Assembly (NCBI RefSeq): GCF_039522165.1
Contig: NZ_BAAADE010000006.1
Span: 69,429-133,428 of the forward strand
DNA from: Paenochrobactrum glaciei
GTDB taxonomy: Bacteria > Pseudomonadota > Alphaproteobacteria > Rhizobiales > Rhizobiaceae
Length of the DNA: 64,000 bases
Reading direction: 5' to 3'
Position numbers and translations under genes: made by a program. Positions 18,044 to 27,383 of the stretch are shown here, one piece after another; the stretch's first letter is position 1; each line of letters opens with the position of its first letter. The notes under the pieces were generated by a model, which saw only the letters and a list, made by a program, of their open reading frames with translations, was not told where the DNA came from and did no database searches.

Positions 18044-19386
18044 CCCTTCTGTCGCCTTTGCCAGCGACGTTCCGTCGAGGAGCCAATTTTCATCAGGTCA
18101 CGATATTTAGCGATAGTACGCCGTGCGATTTCTATACCTTCAGCTCGTAATTTTTCGACGATACTATCGTCTGACAAAATGCTGTCCGCAGTTTCACCAT
18201 CAATCAACTGCTTGATTTTCTGCTGAATGGTTTTTGCAGATAAATCTTCTTCTCCTGTCGCGCCTGCAATAGCCTTGGAAAAGAAGTATTTCATTTCAAA
18301 TAAACCACGATTGGTCATGATATATTTATGCGCAACAGCACGCGAAATCGTGGATTCATGCATGCCTAATGCTTCTGCCACTTCACGCATGGTCAGTGGT
18401 CGCAAATGCCCGTTTTCCGCAATCAGAAAAGCACGCTGATAACTGGCAATATATGTTGCAACTTTCAAAATTGTTTGCGCACGCTGATCCAGACTTTTCA
18501 CCAGCCAATGTGCCGACTGCAAACAATCCACTATAAATTGCTTTTCGTCATCCCCAAGTTTGGCAACCGATATTTTGCTCGCATAAGCACGATCGACCAA
18601 TACACGCGGCAATGCCTGCGCGTTCAATTCAACCTTAATATTATGCGCATCATCCACTGAGATCAAAACATCCGGCACCACACGAATAGATGGTTCCGCA
18701 TCAAAACAATCGCCGGGCTTTGGCACCAGCGCCCGAATTTCGCGCAGCATGCCCATTATTTCATCAGGAGAAACACCACAAAGCTTAGCTAATTTTGGCA
18801 AATGATTACCAGCCAGCAATGGCAGGTGATCCAACAGCACCTTCATCGGCTGGCTCAGCCGATCTTTCGCTAGCAACTGAATTTTCAAACATTCAGCCAA
18901 ATCACGCGCACCAACGCCGGCAGGCTCGAAACATTGAATACGGCTCAAGATACGCTCAAAATCTTGCGATGTTATTTGGCATTGCTTCATGATTTCATCA
19001 GCAGGTTGGCGCAGATAACCATCTGGTTCAAGCGCATAAACAATCTGCGTAGCAATAGCCTGATCACGCGGTTCTTTAAAACTCGCCATCACCTGCTGAT
19101 GCAAATAATCATAGAGGCTAACCGAAGCGCAATGAGTTTCTTCAATTGTCCGAAGATCGCCAGAGCCGGACAAAGTACCTTTTCGCATAAAAGGCGCATG
19201 GGTATTTTGTGATGACAGAAGCTTTGGCGTCGCCAAATCCAAAACCGGATTTTGCTCCACCTGATCGAGAATATAAGACTGAAGCTCATCATAGCCGCAC
19301 TGCAAAACCTGCACCGATTGGATCATCTGCGGTGCAAGAATTTGCGTTTGTTGCGGGCTGGTATAAAGCCCTGCACCTGCCTTCAT
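18040..19386 (-). CDS. rpoN: RNA polymerase sigma-54 factor
   Basis: A sigma factor of about 448 residues that recognises -24/-12 promoters and needs an ATP-driven activator. The N-terminal glutamine-rich region I is present (SPQQTQILAPQMIQSVQVLQ), then a core-binding region (ACFEPAGVGARDLAECL-like segment at about 145-165), a helix-turn-helix (LTMREVAEALGMHESTISRAV) and the RpoN box ARRTIAKYRDLM near the C-terminus. ATG 19386 is preferred because GGGAGG lies just upstream; an in-frame extension to 19440 lacks this. It is not beside lptB and hpf, the usual rpoN context in the group, and may be a second copy. It is divergent from an operon with two -24/-12 promoters. Confidence 0.92.
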   Translation of the reverse strand: MKAGAGLYTSPQQTQILAPQMIQSVQVLQCGYDELQSYILDQVEQNPVLDLATPKLLSSQNTHAPFMRKGTLSGSGDLRTIEETHCASVSLYDYLHQQVMASFKEPRDQAIATQIVYALEPDGYLRQPADEIMKQCQITSQDFERILSRIQCFEPAGVGARDLAECLKIQLLAKDRLSQPMKVLLDHLPLLAGNHLPKLAKLCGVSPDEIMGMLREIRALVPKPGDCFDAEPSIRVVPDVLISVDDAHNIKVELNAQALPRVLVDRAYASKISVAKLGDDEKQFIVDCLQSAHWLVKSLDQRAQTILKVATYIASYQRAFLIAENGHLRPLTMREVAEALGMHESTISRAVAHKYIMTNRGLFEMKYFFSKAIAGATGEEDLSAKTIQQKIKQLIDGETADSILSDDSIVEKLRAEGIEIARRTIAKYRDLMKIGSSTERRWQRRQKG

Positions 19387-19447
19387 AAAGCCTCCCGACA
19401 ACATCACAGCAACAAAATAGGATAAAAAACTATCCAGCATTTATAAA

Positions 19448-19463
19448 TGGCACGATTCTTGCT
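19448..19463 (+). promoter_or_regulatory. Sigma-54 (-24/-12) promoter, distal
   Basis: TGGCACGATTCTTGCT matches the consensus TGGCAC-N5-TTGC(A/T) at every fixed position. It lies on the plus strand 62 bp from the rpoN start codon and points to the peptide-transport operon. Transcription would start near 19475, giving a leader of about 290 nt or a separate short RNA. Confidence 0.7.
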
Positions 19464-19690
19464 GTGTTTTTATTTATTCCCCTCAATTAAACTAAAATCA
19501 ACCCATGTCAGCACAGTTTTAACCGCACATGAAAAAACCCATGCGCCCCCTGCTTCAATCTGGCGTTAAAAAAACGCAAAGCGCGTGTATTTCACTCGAC
19601 GCAACTCCGCGACAGAGCAGAACAAAAACCTCCAAAAGCTAACACGTTGAAAAAACTATATTAATTATTTAATCTTTATAAGAAATAGTT
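19464..19690 (+). other. Non-coding leader between two sigma-54 promoters
   Basis: This part of the 381-bp gap between rpoN and the transport operon has no credible reading frame. It holds GCGTT-A5-AACGC (a small hairpin near 19563-19578) and the dyad GCGTG-N5-CACTC at 19583-19597. Otherwise nothing recognisable was seen. Confidence 0.4.
19583..19597. promoter_or_regulatory. Candidate upstream activator site (GCGTG-N5-CACTC)
   Basis: GCGTGTATTTCAC at this site matches GCGTGTTTTTCAC upstream of the 27588 promoter at 12 of 13 positions. It lies about 95 bp before the proximal sigma-54 promoter, a usual distance for an enhancer-binding activator. Confidence 0.45.
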
Positions 19691-19706
19691 TGGCATGATT
19701 ATTGCT
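19691..19706 (+). promoter_or_regulatory. Sigma-54 (-24/-12) promoter, proximal
   Basis: TGGCATGATTATTGCT has GG and GC at the required spacing and differs from the distal promoter at two of 16 bases. Transcription would start near 19717, about 50 nt before the substrate-binding protein gene. Confidence 0.8.
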
Positions 19707-19767
19707 CAATCAGTCATAAGGGGAAAAAGACAAATAATGTCACCCTGATCGAAAAAAGGGAGATGGA

Positions 19768-21303
19768 ATGATGCGCTTAAAAACAATCGCATTTGCTTCA
19801 GCATTTGCAGTCACCTGCTCGCTAAACATCGCGGCAGCCAGTGAGATCCGCATCGGCTTTGCTAATGATCCGCTAACCTTAGACCCGGCCAACCACCGAA
19901 ACCGCGACACCGAAACGATCATCCGCAATATGTATGACGGTTTGGTAACACGTGATGGTGATATGAAGGTCGTACCGGAACTTATCGAGTCTTACAGTCA
20001 GGTTTCTCCAACCGTTTATGACTTTGTCATTCGAAGCGGTGTCAAATTTCATGACGGCACCACAATGACCGCCGGAGATATCAAGTTCACGTTAGACAGA
20101 CTAACAGTTGACGGCGCAATGAACGGCCAAACCAGCCCGCGCAAAAGCTTGCTTGGCCCTGTCGAAAAAGTCGAAGAACTCGAGAATAATGTTATTCGTA
20201 TCCATTTAAGTGAACCGTGGCCGATTTTGCCGGCTATGCTGCCTAACCAACAAATTGTGTCGGAAGCCTTCGTCAAGGCACACGGCGATGAAGCTCTTGC
20301 CACTCAAGTGAATGGCACCGGCCCATTCAAGCTCGTCGAATGGCGCAAAGGTGACTCTGTCATTATGGAGCGGTTTGAAGATTATTACGGCGGCTCTCCA
20401 GAAGTCCCACCAGTCGGCAAGGCTTGCGTCGAGCGCGCAATATTCAAAGTCATCCCTGAAAATGCTTCCCGCGTTGCAGCGCTCTTGGCTGGTGACGTGG
20501 ATATTATTACCGAACTGCCAGCATTCTCTGTCTCACAAATTAAAAATAACCCTAATACCGATGTCATGACGGTCAATGGTACACGAAGTTTCTTCATCGC
20601 AATGAATAATGAAGGTTCCGTGTTAAAAGATGTCAAAGTGCGTCAGGCACTGGCTCATGCGGTCAATAAAAAGCTGATCGTTGACAAGTTGTTTAATGGG
20701 ACTGCCGCTCTGATTAACGGTATCTTGAGCCCGGATGCTTTCGCTTATAATCCCGATCTCATCACCTATGATTATAACCCTGAAAAAGCAAAAGCGCTGT
20801 TGGCCGAGGCAGGCTATCCAGACGGTATTGAACTAACTCTTGAAACTGAAGGCGCATATAAAGATACAGCAGAAGCGATAGGCGCAGTCATGAGCAAGGC
20901 AGGTGTGCGTATTTCTGTGGTCACCGGTGAAGCCAGCCAATTAGTCAGCAAATGGCGCACACAAGGAAAGCCTAAAAGCGGCGATCTGTGGTTGGCATCA
21001 TGGGGCAACGGCTCGCTTGATCCTTATGACATTTTCGTCCCCACACACCGCACCAATGATCGCGGCAATTCCGCCGGTTATGCCAATCCGCAGGTCGATA
21101 AATTACTCGACGACGCCGGCATCGAAACAGACACTGAAAAACGTGCCAGCCTTTACAGAGAAGCTGAAGCAATCGTCAACAAAGAACTGCCCTATATCTA
21201 CCTTTGGGTGCCACAAGATATTTACGGTGTATCCAAACGTCTCAGAGGCTGGAAACCAAGTGCCGACAGCCGTATCCATTTGCACGATGCATGCATAAAT
21301 TGA
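19768..21303 (+). CDS. Peptide ABC transporter, periplasmic substrate-binding protein (importer 1)
   Basis: A 511-residue solute-binding protein of the SBP_bac_5 (DppA/OppA) family, periplasmic in importer 1. A signal peptide covers about residues 1-25 (ending NIAAAS). Family segments include RIGFANDPLTLDPANHRN, VKFHDGTTMTAGDIKFTLDRL and GTGPFKLVEWRKGDSVIMERF. GGGAGATGG precedes the ATG; a second ATG follows directly. It is the first gene behind two sigma-54 promoters and begins an operon with permeases, ATPases, a C45 hydrolase and the sigma-54 activator. The ligand is unknown; family members bind di- and oligopeptides, glutathione, opines or nickel complexes. Confidence 0.92.
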   Translation: MMRLKTIAFASAFAVTCSLNIAAASEIRIGFANDPLTLDPANHRNRDTETIIRNMYDGLVTRDGDMKVVPELIESYSQVSPTVYDFVIRSGVKFHDGTTMTAGDIKFTLDRLTVDGAMNGQTSPRKSLLGPVEKVEELENNVIRIHLSEPWPILPAMLPNQQIVSEAFVKAHGDEALATQVNGTGPFKLVEWRKGDSVIMERFEDYYGGSPEVPPVGKACVERAIFKVIPENASRVAALLAGDVDIITELPAFSVSQIKNNPNTDVMTVNGTRSFFIAMNNEGSVLKDVKVRQALAHAVNKKLIVDKLFNGTAALINGILSPDAFAYNPDLITYDYNPEKAKALLAEAGYPDGIELTLETEGAYKDTAEAIGAVMSKAGVRISVVTGEASQLVSKWRTQGKPKSGDLWLASWGNGSLDPYDIFVPTHRTNDRGNSAGYANPQVDKLLDDAGIETDTEKRASLYREAEAIVNKELPYIYLWVPQDIYGVSKRLRGWKPSADSRIHLHDACIN

Positions 21304-21349
21304 GGCTATAACTAAAAATAAAAACAATAATAAAAATGGGAGTCGCTTA

Positions 21350-22357
21350 ATGCAATTAAGCAAAGTGTTTGAGCGGTTTTTACAGCTCATCCCCGTTTTA
21401 CTAGGTGTTAGTGTTATCGTCTTTCTGATGATGGCACTCACGCCAGGTGATCCGGTAACCATTATGATTGGCGATCAGAATGTCACGCCTGAACAAGAAG
21501 CTTTACTGAGAAGCGACCTCGGCCTCGACCAGCCGATATACCATCGCTTTGTAACCTTCGTCGGCAATGTTGTGACCGGTGATTTTGGCACCAGCTTTTA
21601 TCATCGCCGTCCGGTTTTTGATGTGATTGCCGAGCGACTTCCCGCAACCATTGAACTGACACTCATTGCGTTGATTATCGCAATTATTACATCCATCCCT
21701 TTGGGTGTACTTGCAGCGGTTAAAAAGAATACATTCTTTGATCGTATTGCCACTGTCGGCTCTTTACTTGGTGTCTCCATGCCGGGGTTCTGGTTCGGTA
21801 TTTTGCTATTGATGCTATTTGCCGTGCAACTGAACTGGCTGCCAGTTTCGGGCCGCTTAGGCTATAGTAGTGAAGTAGCACCCATCACGCATTTTCTTTT
21901 GATCGATACATTACTACGTGGTCGCCCTGATGCATTCTGGGATGCGCTCAAGCACATCATCCTGCCTGCACTCACTTTAGGATTACCCATGAGTGCCATT
22001 CTCATGCGGGTGACCCGAACATCCATGCTTGAAGTCATGCGCTCCGACTACATTACCTTTGCTGATGCAAAAGGTTTGAAGCGCCACCGCATTCTTTACC
22101 GCCACGCACTCAAAAATGCTCTGATCCCGACAATTTCTGTTGCAGCCATCGAAACTGGCTCATTACTCGGCGGTAATATGATTGTCGAAACAGTCTTCGG
22201 CTGGCCAGGTCTGGGAAGACTAGTCGTGGAAAGCATTTTTGTACGCAATTACCCGCTTGTACAGGCGGCTGTGCTTTTTTATGCGACAACCTATGTGCTG
22301 CTCAATTTTCTCGCAGACCTTCTCTACACCTTCTTTAACCCGAAGGTGAAGCTATGA
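21350..22357 (+). CDS. Peptide ABC transporter permease, DppB type (importer 1)
   Basis: A 335-residue inner-membrane permease with six helices and the N-terminal signature of the DppB/OppB branch (ALTPGDPVTIMIGDQ, then LRSDLGLDQPIYHRF). The EAA loop that contacts the ATPase is SDYITFADAKGLKRHRI followed by HALKNALIP. GGGAG precedes the ATG after a 46-nt AT-rich gap from the binding-protein gene. The stop overlaps the start of the next permease by 4 nt. It forms the membrane channel with that permease. Confidence 0.93.
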   Translation: MQLSKVFERFLQLIPVLLGVSVIVFLMMALTPGDPVTIMIGDQNVTPEQEALLRSDLGLDQPIYHRFVTFVGNVVTGDFGTSFYHRRPVFDVIAERLPATIELTLIALIIAIITSIPLGVLAAVKKNTFFDRIATVGSLLGVSMPGFWFGILLLMLFAVQLNWLPVSGRLGYSSEVAPITHFLLIDTLLRGRPDAFWDALKHIILPALTLGLPMSAILMRVTRTSMLEVMRSDYITFADAKGLKRHRILYRHALKNALIPTISVAAIETGSLLGGNMIVETVFGWPGLGRLVVESIFVRNYPLVQAAVLFYATTYVLLNFLADLLYTFFNPKVKL

Positions 22358-23256
22358 CAGACATTATCACAGATACAAGCGCCGTCACTTCACGCAAAGA
22401 AAGCCGCTTTGCTCAGAATATCAAAATTTTTATGCAAAACAGGCTAGCATTCTCATGCATTATTCTTGTGCTTCTTTTTGTGCTGGCCGCAATCTTTGCA
22501 CCATGGATTGCACCACATGATCCGAACGAAACAGACTTGTTCCGCCGCCTGCAACCACCCGCTTGGTATCCGGATGGCGACTGGGAATATCTGCTTGGCT
22601 GTGACGCACTGGGACGTGATATCCTGTCACGGCTGATTTACGGATCACGGATTTCCATTTTTATCGGTACCGCCGTTATTCTGGTCGCGACTGCCATCGG
22701 CTTGATCGCAGGCCTTGCAGCAGGTTATTTACGCGGATGGACAGACGTGGTTATTTCCCGTCTTGTCGATATTTTGCTGGGCTTTCCTTATCTTATTTTT
22801 GCAATCGGCTTGATGGCGATGATGGGCCCCGGCCTCATTAACATCATCATGGCACTTGCTTACAAGGAATGGGTTATTCCGTGCCGCATCGTGCGCGGTG
22901 AAACACTTGCCGCACGAGAGCAAGAATATGTCGAAGCAGCGCGTGCTTTAGGTGCGTCACCAGCGCACATCATGTTTCGCGAAATTCTGCCCAATATCCT
23001 GTCACCAGTCATTGTGGTTTCGACCATCAGAGTGGCGCATGTCATTATTCTGGAAGCAAGCCTGAGCTTTCTCGGCCTTGGCGTGCAACCGCCAACTGCC
23101 TCATGGGGCGCTATGGTTGCAGATGGCCGTGCCTTCATTCTTGAATCATGGTGGGTCAGCACCTTTCCGGGGCTCACAATTCTTGTGCTCGTTTTAGCAA
23201 TCAATGTCGCAAGTCAGGGTTTGCGAGATGCCTTTGATCCGAGGTTCCACGAATGA
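22354..23256 (+). CDS. Peptide ABC transporter permease, DppC type (importer 1)
   Basis: A 300-residue permease of the DppC/OppC branch. After a cytoplasmic N-terminus (about 35 residues) and the first helix comes APWIAPHDPNETDLFRRL and the family signature LLGCDALGRDILSRLIYGSR. The EAA loop is EYVEAARALGASPAHIMFREILPN. Six membrane helices are expected. ATGA overlaps link it with both the preceding permease and the following ATPase gene, so the four transporter genes are translated together. Confidence 0.93.
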   Translation: MTDIITDTSAVTSRKESRFAQNIKIFMQNRLAFSCIILVLLFVLAAIFAPWIAPHDPNETDLFRRLQPPAWYPDGDWEYLLGCDALGRDILSRLIYGSRISIFIGTAVILVATAIGLIAGLAAGYLRGWTDVVISRLVDILLGFPYLIFAIGLMAMMGPGLINIIMALAYKEWVIPCRIVRGETLAAREQEYVEAARALGASPAHIMFREILPNILSPVIVVSTIRVAHVIILEASLSFLGLGVQPPTASWGAMVADGRAFILESWWVSTFPGLTILVLVLAINVASQGLRDAFDPRFHE

Positions 23257-24254
23257 TGCGAGATGAAGCTTTATTAAAAGTGCGTGACTTACGCACTGTT
23301 TTCCACACTCGCGCTGGTGCAGTCTGTGCCGTTGATGGTGTTTCTTTTGACGTTAAACCGGGTGAATGTTTAGGGGTTGTTGGCGAGTCTGGCTCCGGTA
23401 AAAGTGTAACTTTTAGTTCCGTCATGGGATTGATCCGGTCGCCCGGCACTATCGAAAACGGCAGTATTCATTTTGAAGGCCGAGATCTGAGGCAGCTTTC
23501 TTTAAACGAATTACGCAATTTGCGTGGCCGCGATATTGCAATGACTATGCAAGATGCACTCACAGCCCTTAATCCGTCACTAACTGTTGGAGAGCAAATT
23601 GCAGAAACCATCATCGCTCATGATGACACCCTGCCCGGCGGTTACTTCCGCCGCAGGCAAGCTGTGCGTGAACGCAGCATTGAAATACTGCAATTGGTGG
23701 GTATTGCATCGCCTGAAAAACGCCTAAAACAATATCCGCATGAGTTTTCCGGCGGTATGCGGCAAAGGCTTATGATCGCAATTGCGCTGTCCTGCCGTCC
23801 GAAACTGCTGATTGCCGATGAACCAACCACAGCACTTGATGTCACCATTCAGGCTCAGGTTCTGGAACTCATTGCCGATATTCGCGCGCAACTCGGCATG
23901 AGTGTTGTTCTCATTACACATGATCTGGGTGTTGTTTCCGAACATTGTGACCGCGTGGTGGTGATGTATGCAGGGCAAATCATCGAAACAGGTCCCACAA
24001 GAGAACTTATCCGCAACCCACAACATCCTTATACGCAGGGTTTGCTTGCCTCATTACCCAAGCTTTCCATGCGCGGCCAGTCGATCCAGCCCATTCAGGG
24101 GCAAGTCCCTGATCTGATCAATCTGCCGCCGCAATGCAGGTTTTATTCACGCTGTACGCAGCGCGTAGCAGATTGTCAGCAAATTATAGACATTCGAAGC
24201 ATGTCACCCGGCCGTGAAGTGCGCTGTATTTTAGCTCGGGAGAAGCAGTCATGA
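23253..24254 (+). CDS. Peptide ABC transporter ATPase, DppD type (importer 1)
   Basis: A 333-residue cytoplasmic ATPase. It has Walker A GESGSGKS (about 47-54), signature FSGGMRQR (about 163), Walker B LLIADEPTTALD and the H-loop LITHDLG. The C-terminal oligopeptide-transporter extension has the cysteine pattern C-RFYSRC...C...RC, which in DppD relatives binds an iron-sulfur cluster or stabilises the domain. It pairs with the next gene product to power importer 1. Confidence 0.93.
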   Translation: MMRDEALLKVRDLRTVFHTRAGAVCAVDGVSFDVKPGECLGVVGESGSGKSVTFSSVMGLIRSPGTIENGSIHFEGRDLRQLSLNELRNLRGRDIAMTMQDALTALNPSLTVGEQIAETIIAHDDTLPGGYFRRRQAVRERSIEILQLVGIASPEKRLKQYPHEFSGGMRQRLMIAIALSCRPKLLIADEPTTALDVTIQAQVLELIADIRAQLGMSVVLITHDLGVVSEHCDRVVVMYAGQIIETGPTRELIRNPQHPYTQGLLASLPKLSMRGQSIQPIQGQVPDLINLPPQCRFYSRCTQRVADCQQIIDIRSMSPGREVRCILAREKQS

Positions 24255-25264
24255 CCTCAATATCAGCGCCTTTGCTTACTGTTAAAAATCTCGTCAAACA
24301 TTATGGCGGCCAACCAACATTATTAGATACGCTAACCAAAAGAAAACCGGTTCAAATCCAAGCCCTCAACTCGGTCTCTTTTGACATTCACAAAGGGGAA
24401 ACTCTAGGGCTGATCGGAGAAAGCGGCTGCGGGAAATCCACGCTTGGGCGCACAATTTTGCGGCTACATGAGCCGACAAGTGGTGAAATCAATTTTCAAG
24501 GCACAGATATTACCGCGCTTGATACCACGCAAATGAAGGCCATGCGCCAACATTTGCAAATCGTTTTCCAAGACCCCTATGCCTCGCTTAATCCGCGCCG
24601 TACCATTGCAGAAATCGTCGGGCTTTCCCTGCAAATCCATGGCCTTGTAAAAACAAAATCTGAAATGCGCGATAAAGTGGTGGAAATAATCGAAAGCGTA
24701 GGACTTAAAGCTGCACATCTTGATCGCTATGCACATCAGTTCTCTGGTGGGCAGCGCCAGCGTATCGGCATAGCGCGCGCGCTGATTTTAAATCCACAAT
24801 TCGTTGTTTGCGACGAGCCTGTGTCAGCACTTGATGTTTCTATTCAGGCACAAATCATTCAGTTGCTGAATGAAATGAAAAAGCAACGCGATCTGACTTA
24901 TCTGTTCATTTCGCATGATATTTCGGTCATCGGTTACTTAAGTGACCGAGTGGCCGTGATGTATTTAGGCGAAATCGTGGAAATGGGCGACACCGAAAGT
25001 GTCTTATCCAATCCGCGCCATCCTTATACAAAAAGCCTTTTGTCGGCTGTGCCGGATATCGACAATCCTGAGCGCAAGCAACGCATTCGTCTATCCGGAG
25101 ATTTACCTTCACCGCTCAATCCGCCATCGGGCTGTAAATTTCATACACGCTGCCCTTTTGCCATGCCTGTATGCAGCAAAATTGCACCGCAAACTGTAAA
25201 AGTGGCACCCAATCACCAAACCGCTTGTCACTTGGAGGATCAAAACCTTGTTTCAGCAGCGTGA
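24251..25264 (+). CDS. Peptide ABC transporter ATPase, DppF type (importer 1)
   Basis: A 337-residue ATPase of the DppF/OppF type. It has Walker A GESGCGKS, Q-loop VFQDPYASLNP, signature FSGGQRQR, Walker B VVCDEPVSALD and the H-loop FISHDIS, with the C-terminal extension GCKFHTRCPFAMPVC. It overlaps the DppD gene by 4 nt. The next gene starts 17 nt before its stop, with its ribosome site inside this reading frame, so the hydrolase that follows is translationally coupled. Confidence 0.93.
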   Translation: MTSISAPLLTVKNLVKHYGGQPTLLDTLTKRKPVQIQALNSVSFDIHKGETLGLIGESGCGKSTLGRTILRLHEPTSGEINFQGTDITALDTTQMKAMRQHLQIVFQDPYASLNPRRTIAEIVGLSLQIHGLVKTKSEMRDKVVEIIESVGLKAAHLDRYAHQFSGGQRQRIGIARALILNPQFVVCDEPVSALDVSIQAQIIQLLNEMKKQRDLTYLFISHDISVIGYLSDRVAVMYLGEIVEMGDTESVLSNPRHPYTKSLLSAVPDIDNPERKQRIRLSGDLPSPLNPPSGCKFHTRCPFAMPVCSKIAPQTVKVAPNHQTACHLEDQNLVSAA

Positions 25265-26363
25265 CCCAATCAGTCTTTCAGGCTCGCCATTTGAGCGTGG
25301 TTTACAACAGCAAAAATGTAATCCCGATACTGTTCAGGCTGTGCGCGATGCAACATTGCAACGTGTGCATCAGGCACGTGCGGAAGGCTTGCTGGATAAT
25401 GCGGGGGAAGTTTACCTGCAAGCTCAACGGCAATTTGCTGAAATACACGACCCAAAATCTTTAGAAGAATTAAAAGGCATCGCGCAAGGTTTCGGACTGG
25501 AAGAAAGTCTACTTTTTGAGCATCTTCATCTGGCCGTCCTCAGGGATCATAAAAGATGCGGAGGCATTGACCCTGACGGTTGCAGCGCATGGGCAGTCAA
25601 TGACAGTGCTCAAGGCCCTTTGGTTGTCAAAAACCGTGATTTTGCCGGATCACACACCGCAATCCAGCGTGTATTTTCCCATCAAGGCGATGATATCAAA
25701 ACCGGCTCCGTTCTGTGTGTCGGCAGTCTTGGCAGTCCTGGCGCTTATTCCAGCGGCATGAATGCCTCAGGCCTGGTTTTAGTCGATACACAAGTTGGTA
25801 GCCGTGACCACGGTATCGGCTGGTTGCGCTATTTTCTAATGACGCGCCTGCTGGCACAATGCCACACGGTTGACGAAGCCATTACTTTCATACGCACTCG
25901 TACTCATGCCGGTGGTGGTACTTTGGTCATGGCCGACGTAACGGGCACTATTGCCGCAGTTGAACTTGGTCACCATCAAATCAGCATTGAAACTGCTCCG
26001 CGGGTCTGGCGCAGCAATCATTTCATCAGTGAAGAACTGCATCAGCAAACTTACCCGACTGACGGAGATTCTATCTCCAAAAGCTCGCTTGAGCGCTTTG
26101 CAGTTTTAAAAAACCGCATACCGCATGGTGACTGGTCGATAGAACAAGCAATTGCCTTGATGAAGTCTCATAAAGATACCGAAATTTATGGCTCGCTTTG
26201 CCAGCACCCCGAGGGGCACGGATCTTTAACCATATCCTCAGCGATATATGATGTGAAACGACGTGAGCTATATTTCAGTGGCCCCAATCCATGTATAAGT
26301 CCATGGTATCACTATGCTCTTAATGGTCATCCGCAAAAACATTTGACTGTAAAGGAGCGCTGA
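25248..26363 (+). CDS. C45-family peptidase / acyl-CoA:6-aminopenicillanate acyltransferase-like NTN hydrolase
   Basis: A 371-residue N-terminal-nucleophile hydrolase. The autoprocessing site DPD-G-C-SAWAV places the nucleophile at Cys112. After self-cleavage the beta-chain would begin CSAWAVNDSAQGPLVVKNRDF, where the N(R)D-F motif is typical of C45 and choloylglycine-hydrolase relatives. It would cleave or form an amide bond on an N-acyl amino acid or peptide. No signal peptide is present, so it acts in the cytoplasm on imported substrate. The start is TTG with GGAGG 9 nt upstream, inside the end of the DppF gene. The activator gene follows 4 nt after its stop, all in the sigma-54 operon. 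Confidence 0.82.
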   Translation: MFQQRDPISLSGSPFERGLQQQKCNPDTVQAVRDATLQRVHQARAEGLLDNAGEVYLQAQRQFAEIHDPKSLEELKGIAQGFGLEESLLFEHLHLAVLRDHKRCGGIDPDGCSAWAVNDSAQGPLVVKNRDFAGSHTAIQRVFSHQGDDIKTGSVLCVGSLGSPGAYSSGMNASGLVLVDTQVGSRDHGIGWLRYFLMTRLLAQCHTVDEAITFIRTRTHAGGGTLVMADVTGTIAAVELGHHQISIETAPRVWRSNHFISEELHQQTYPTDGDSISKSSLERFAVLKNRIPHGDWSIEQAIALMKSHKDTEIYGSLCQHPEGHGSLTISSAIYDVKRRELYFSGPNPCISPWYHYALNGHPQKHLTVKER

Positions 26364-26367
26364 CACA

Positions 26368-27378
26368 ATGGAAGCAAAGGGCAGAGGCGTGGCCAGTTAT
26401 CAAGGACAGCTCATTGGTGAACATCACTCAATTGAAGCAACACGTCGCCTGATAACGCGCGTTGCCAAAAGCCCCACACGGACAATTCTCATTTACGGCG
26501 AAACCGGAACCGGTAAGGGGCTGGTGGCACGAATGCTTCATCAGCAATCGTCGCGCGCCGCACATGAATTTGTTGACGTTAATTGTGCGGCCATTCCGGA
26601 TAATTTACTTGAATCAGAGCTTTTTGGTTATGAGCGCGGCGCATTTACCGGTGCCACAGCGAAGAAATCCGGTCTTGTTGAAACAGCCAATCAAGGCTCC
26701 ATATTCCTCGATGAAATTCGGGAAATGGATCTTGTCCTGCAAGCAAAATTGTTAAGCCTTTTGGACACACAACGCTTTCGTCGTGTGGGAGCCGTTCAGC
26801 CCATTGATGTCGATGTGCGCTTCATCACCGCAACCAATAAAATACTACTAGCCGAAGTGGATGGAGGGCGCTTTCGTGAAGATCTCTATTATCGCCTTCA
26901 AGTGATAGCGATCAATATTCCGCCCCTGCGGGAACGTGATGACGATGTTTTGATCCTCACACAGCACTTTCTCAAACAATTAAATGAACGCTACAAGCGC
27001 AATATTACCGGCATTTCTGAGGAAGTTGCACAAGTTTTTAGAAATTACCCATGGCCGGGCAATGTGCGGGAGCTGGAAAATCTTTTAGAACGTATTTTCA
27101 TTCTCGAAGATGAAAACGAAATCCTTTTAAAGCATTTACCTGACCGTATTATCCGTGGCGCGCACAATCCGAAGCATGTCAGTATACCTCAACCCAGTGC
27201 GGGCAGCACTGAAAATGCAGAAACCAATTTTCACATCGCAACACAACAGTTTCAAAAATCACTGATTGAACGCGCACTATCAAAAGCCCAAGGCAATATT
27301 GGTCAGGCTGCGACAGAACTGGATATCAGCCGCCATGCTCTTCGCCATCACATGATGAAATTGAATATTTCAGCCTGA
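26368..27378 (+). CDS. Sigma-54-dependent activator (AAA+ and Fis domains, no sensor domain)
   Basis: A 336-residue bacterial enhancer-binding protein. The AAA+ domain starts almost at once (residues 14-245): Walker A GETGTGKG, ELFGYERGAFTGA with the sigma-54-contacting GAFTGA loop, Walker B GSIFLDEI, and the arginine-finger region FREDLYYRL. The C-terminal Fis helix-turn-helix reads KAQGNIGQAATELDISRHALRHHMMKL. There is no receiver, GAF or PAS domain, as in PspF, so control must come from expression or a partner protein. It is the last gene of the operon behind two sigma-54 promoters, and lies just before a third. It is the obvious activator for both units. Confidence 0.92.
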   Translation: MEAKGRGVASYQGQLIGEHHSIEATRRLITRVAKSPTRTILIYGETGTGKGLVARMLHQQSSRAAHEFVDVNCAAIPDNLLESELFGYERGAFTGATAKKSGLVETANQGSIFLDEIREMDLVLQAKLLSLLDTQRFRRVGAVQPIDVDVRFITATNKILLAEVDGGRFREDLYYRLQVIAINIPPLRERDDDVLILTQHFLKQLNERYKRNITGISEEVAQVFRNYPWPGNVRELENLLERIFILEDENEILLKHLPDRIIRGAHNPKHVSIPQPSAGSTENAETNFHIATQQFQKSLIERALSKAQGNIGQAATELDISRHALRHHMMKLNISA

Positions 27379-27383
27379 GAGCT

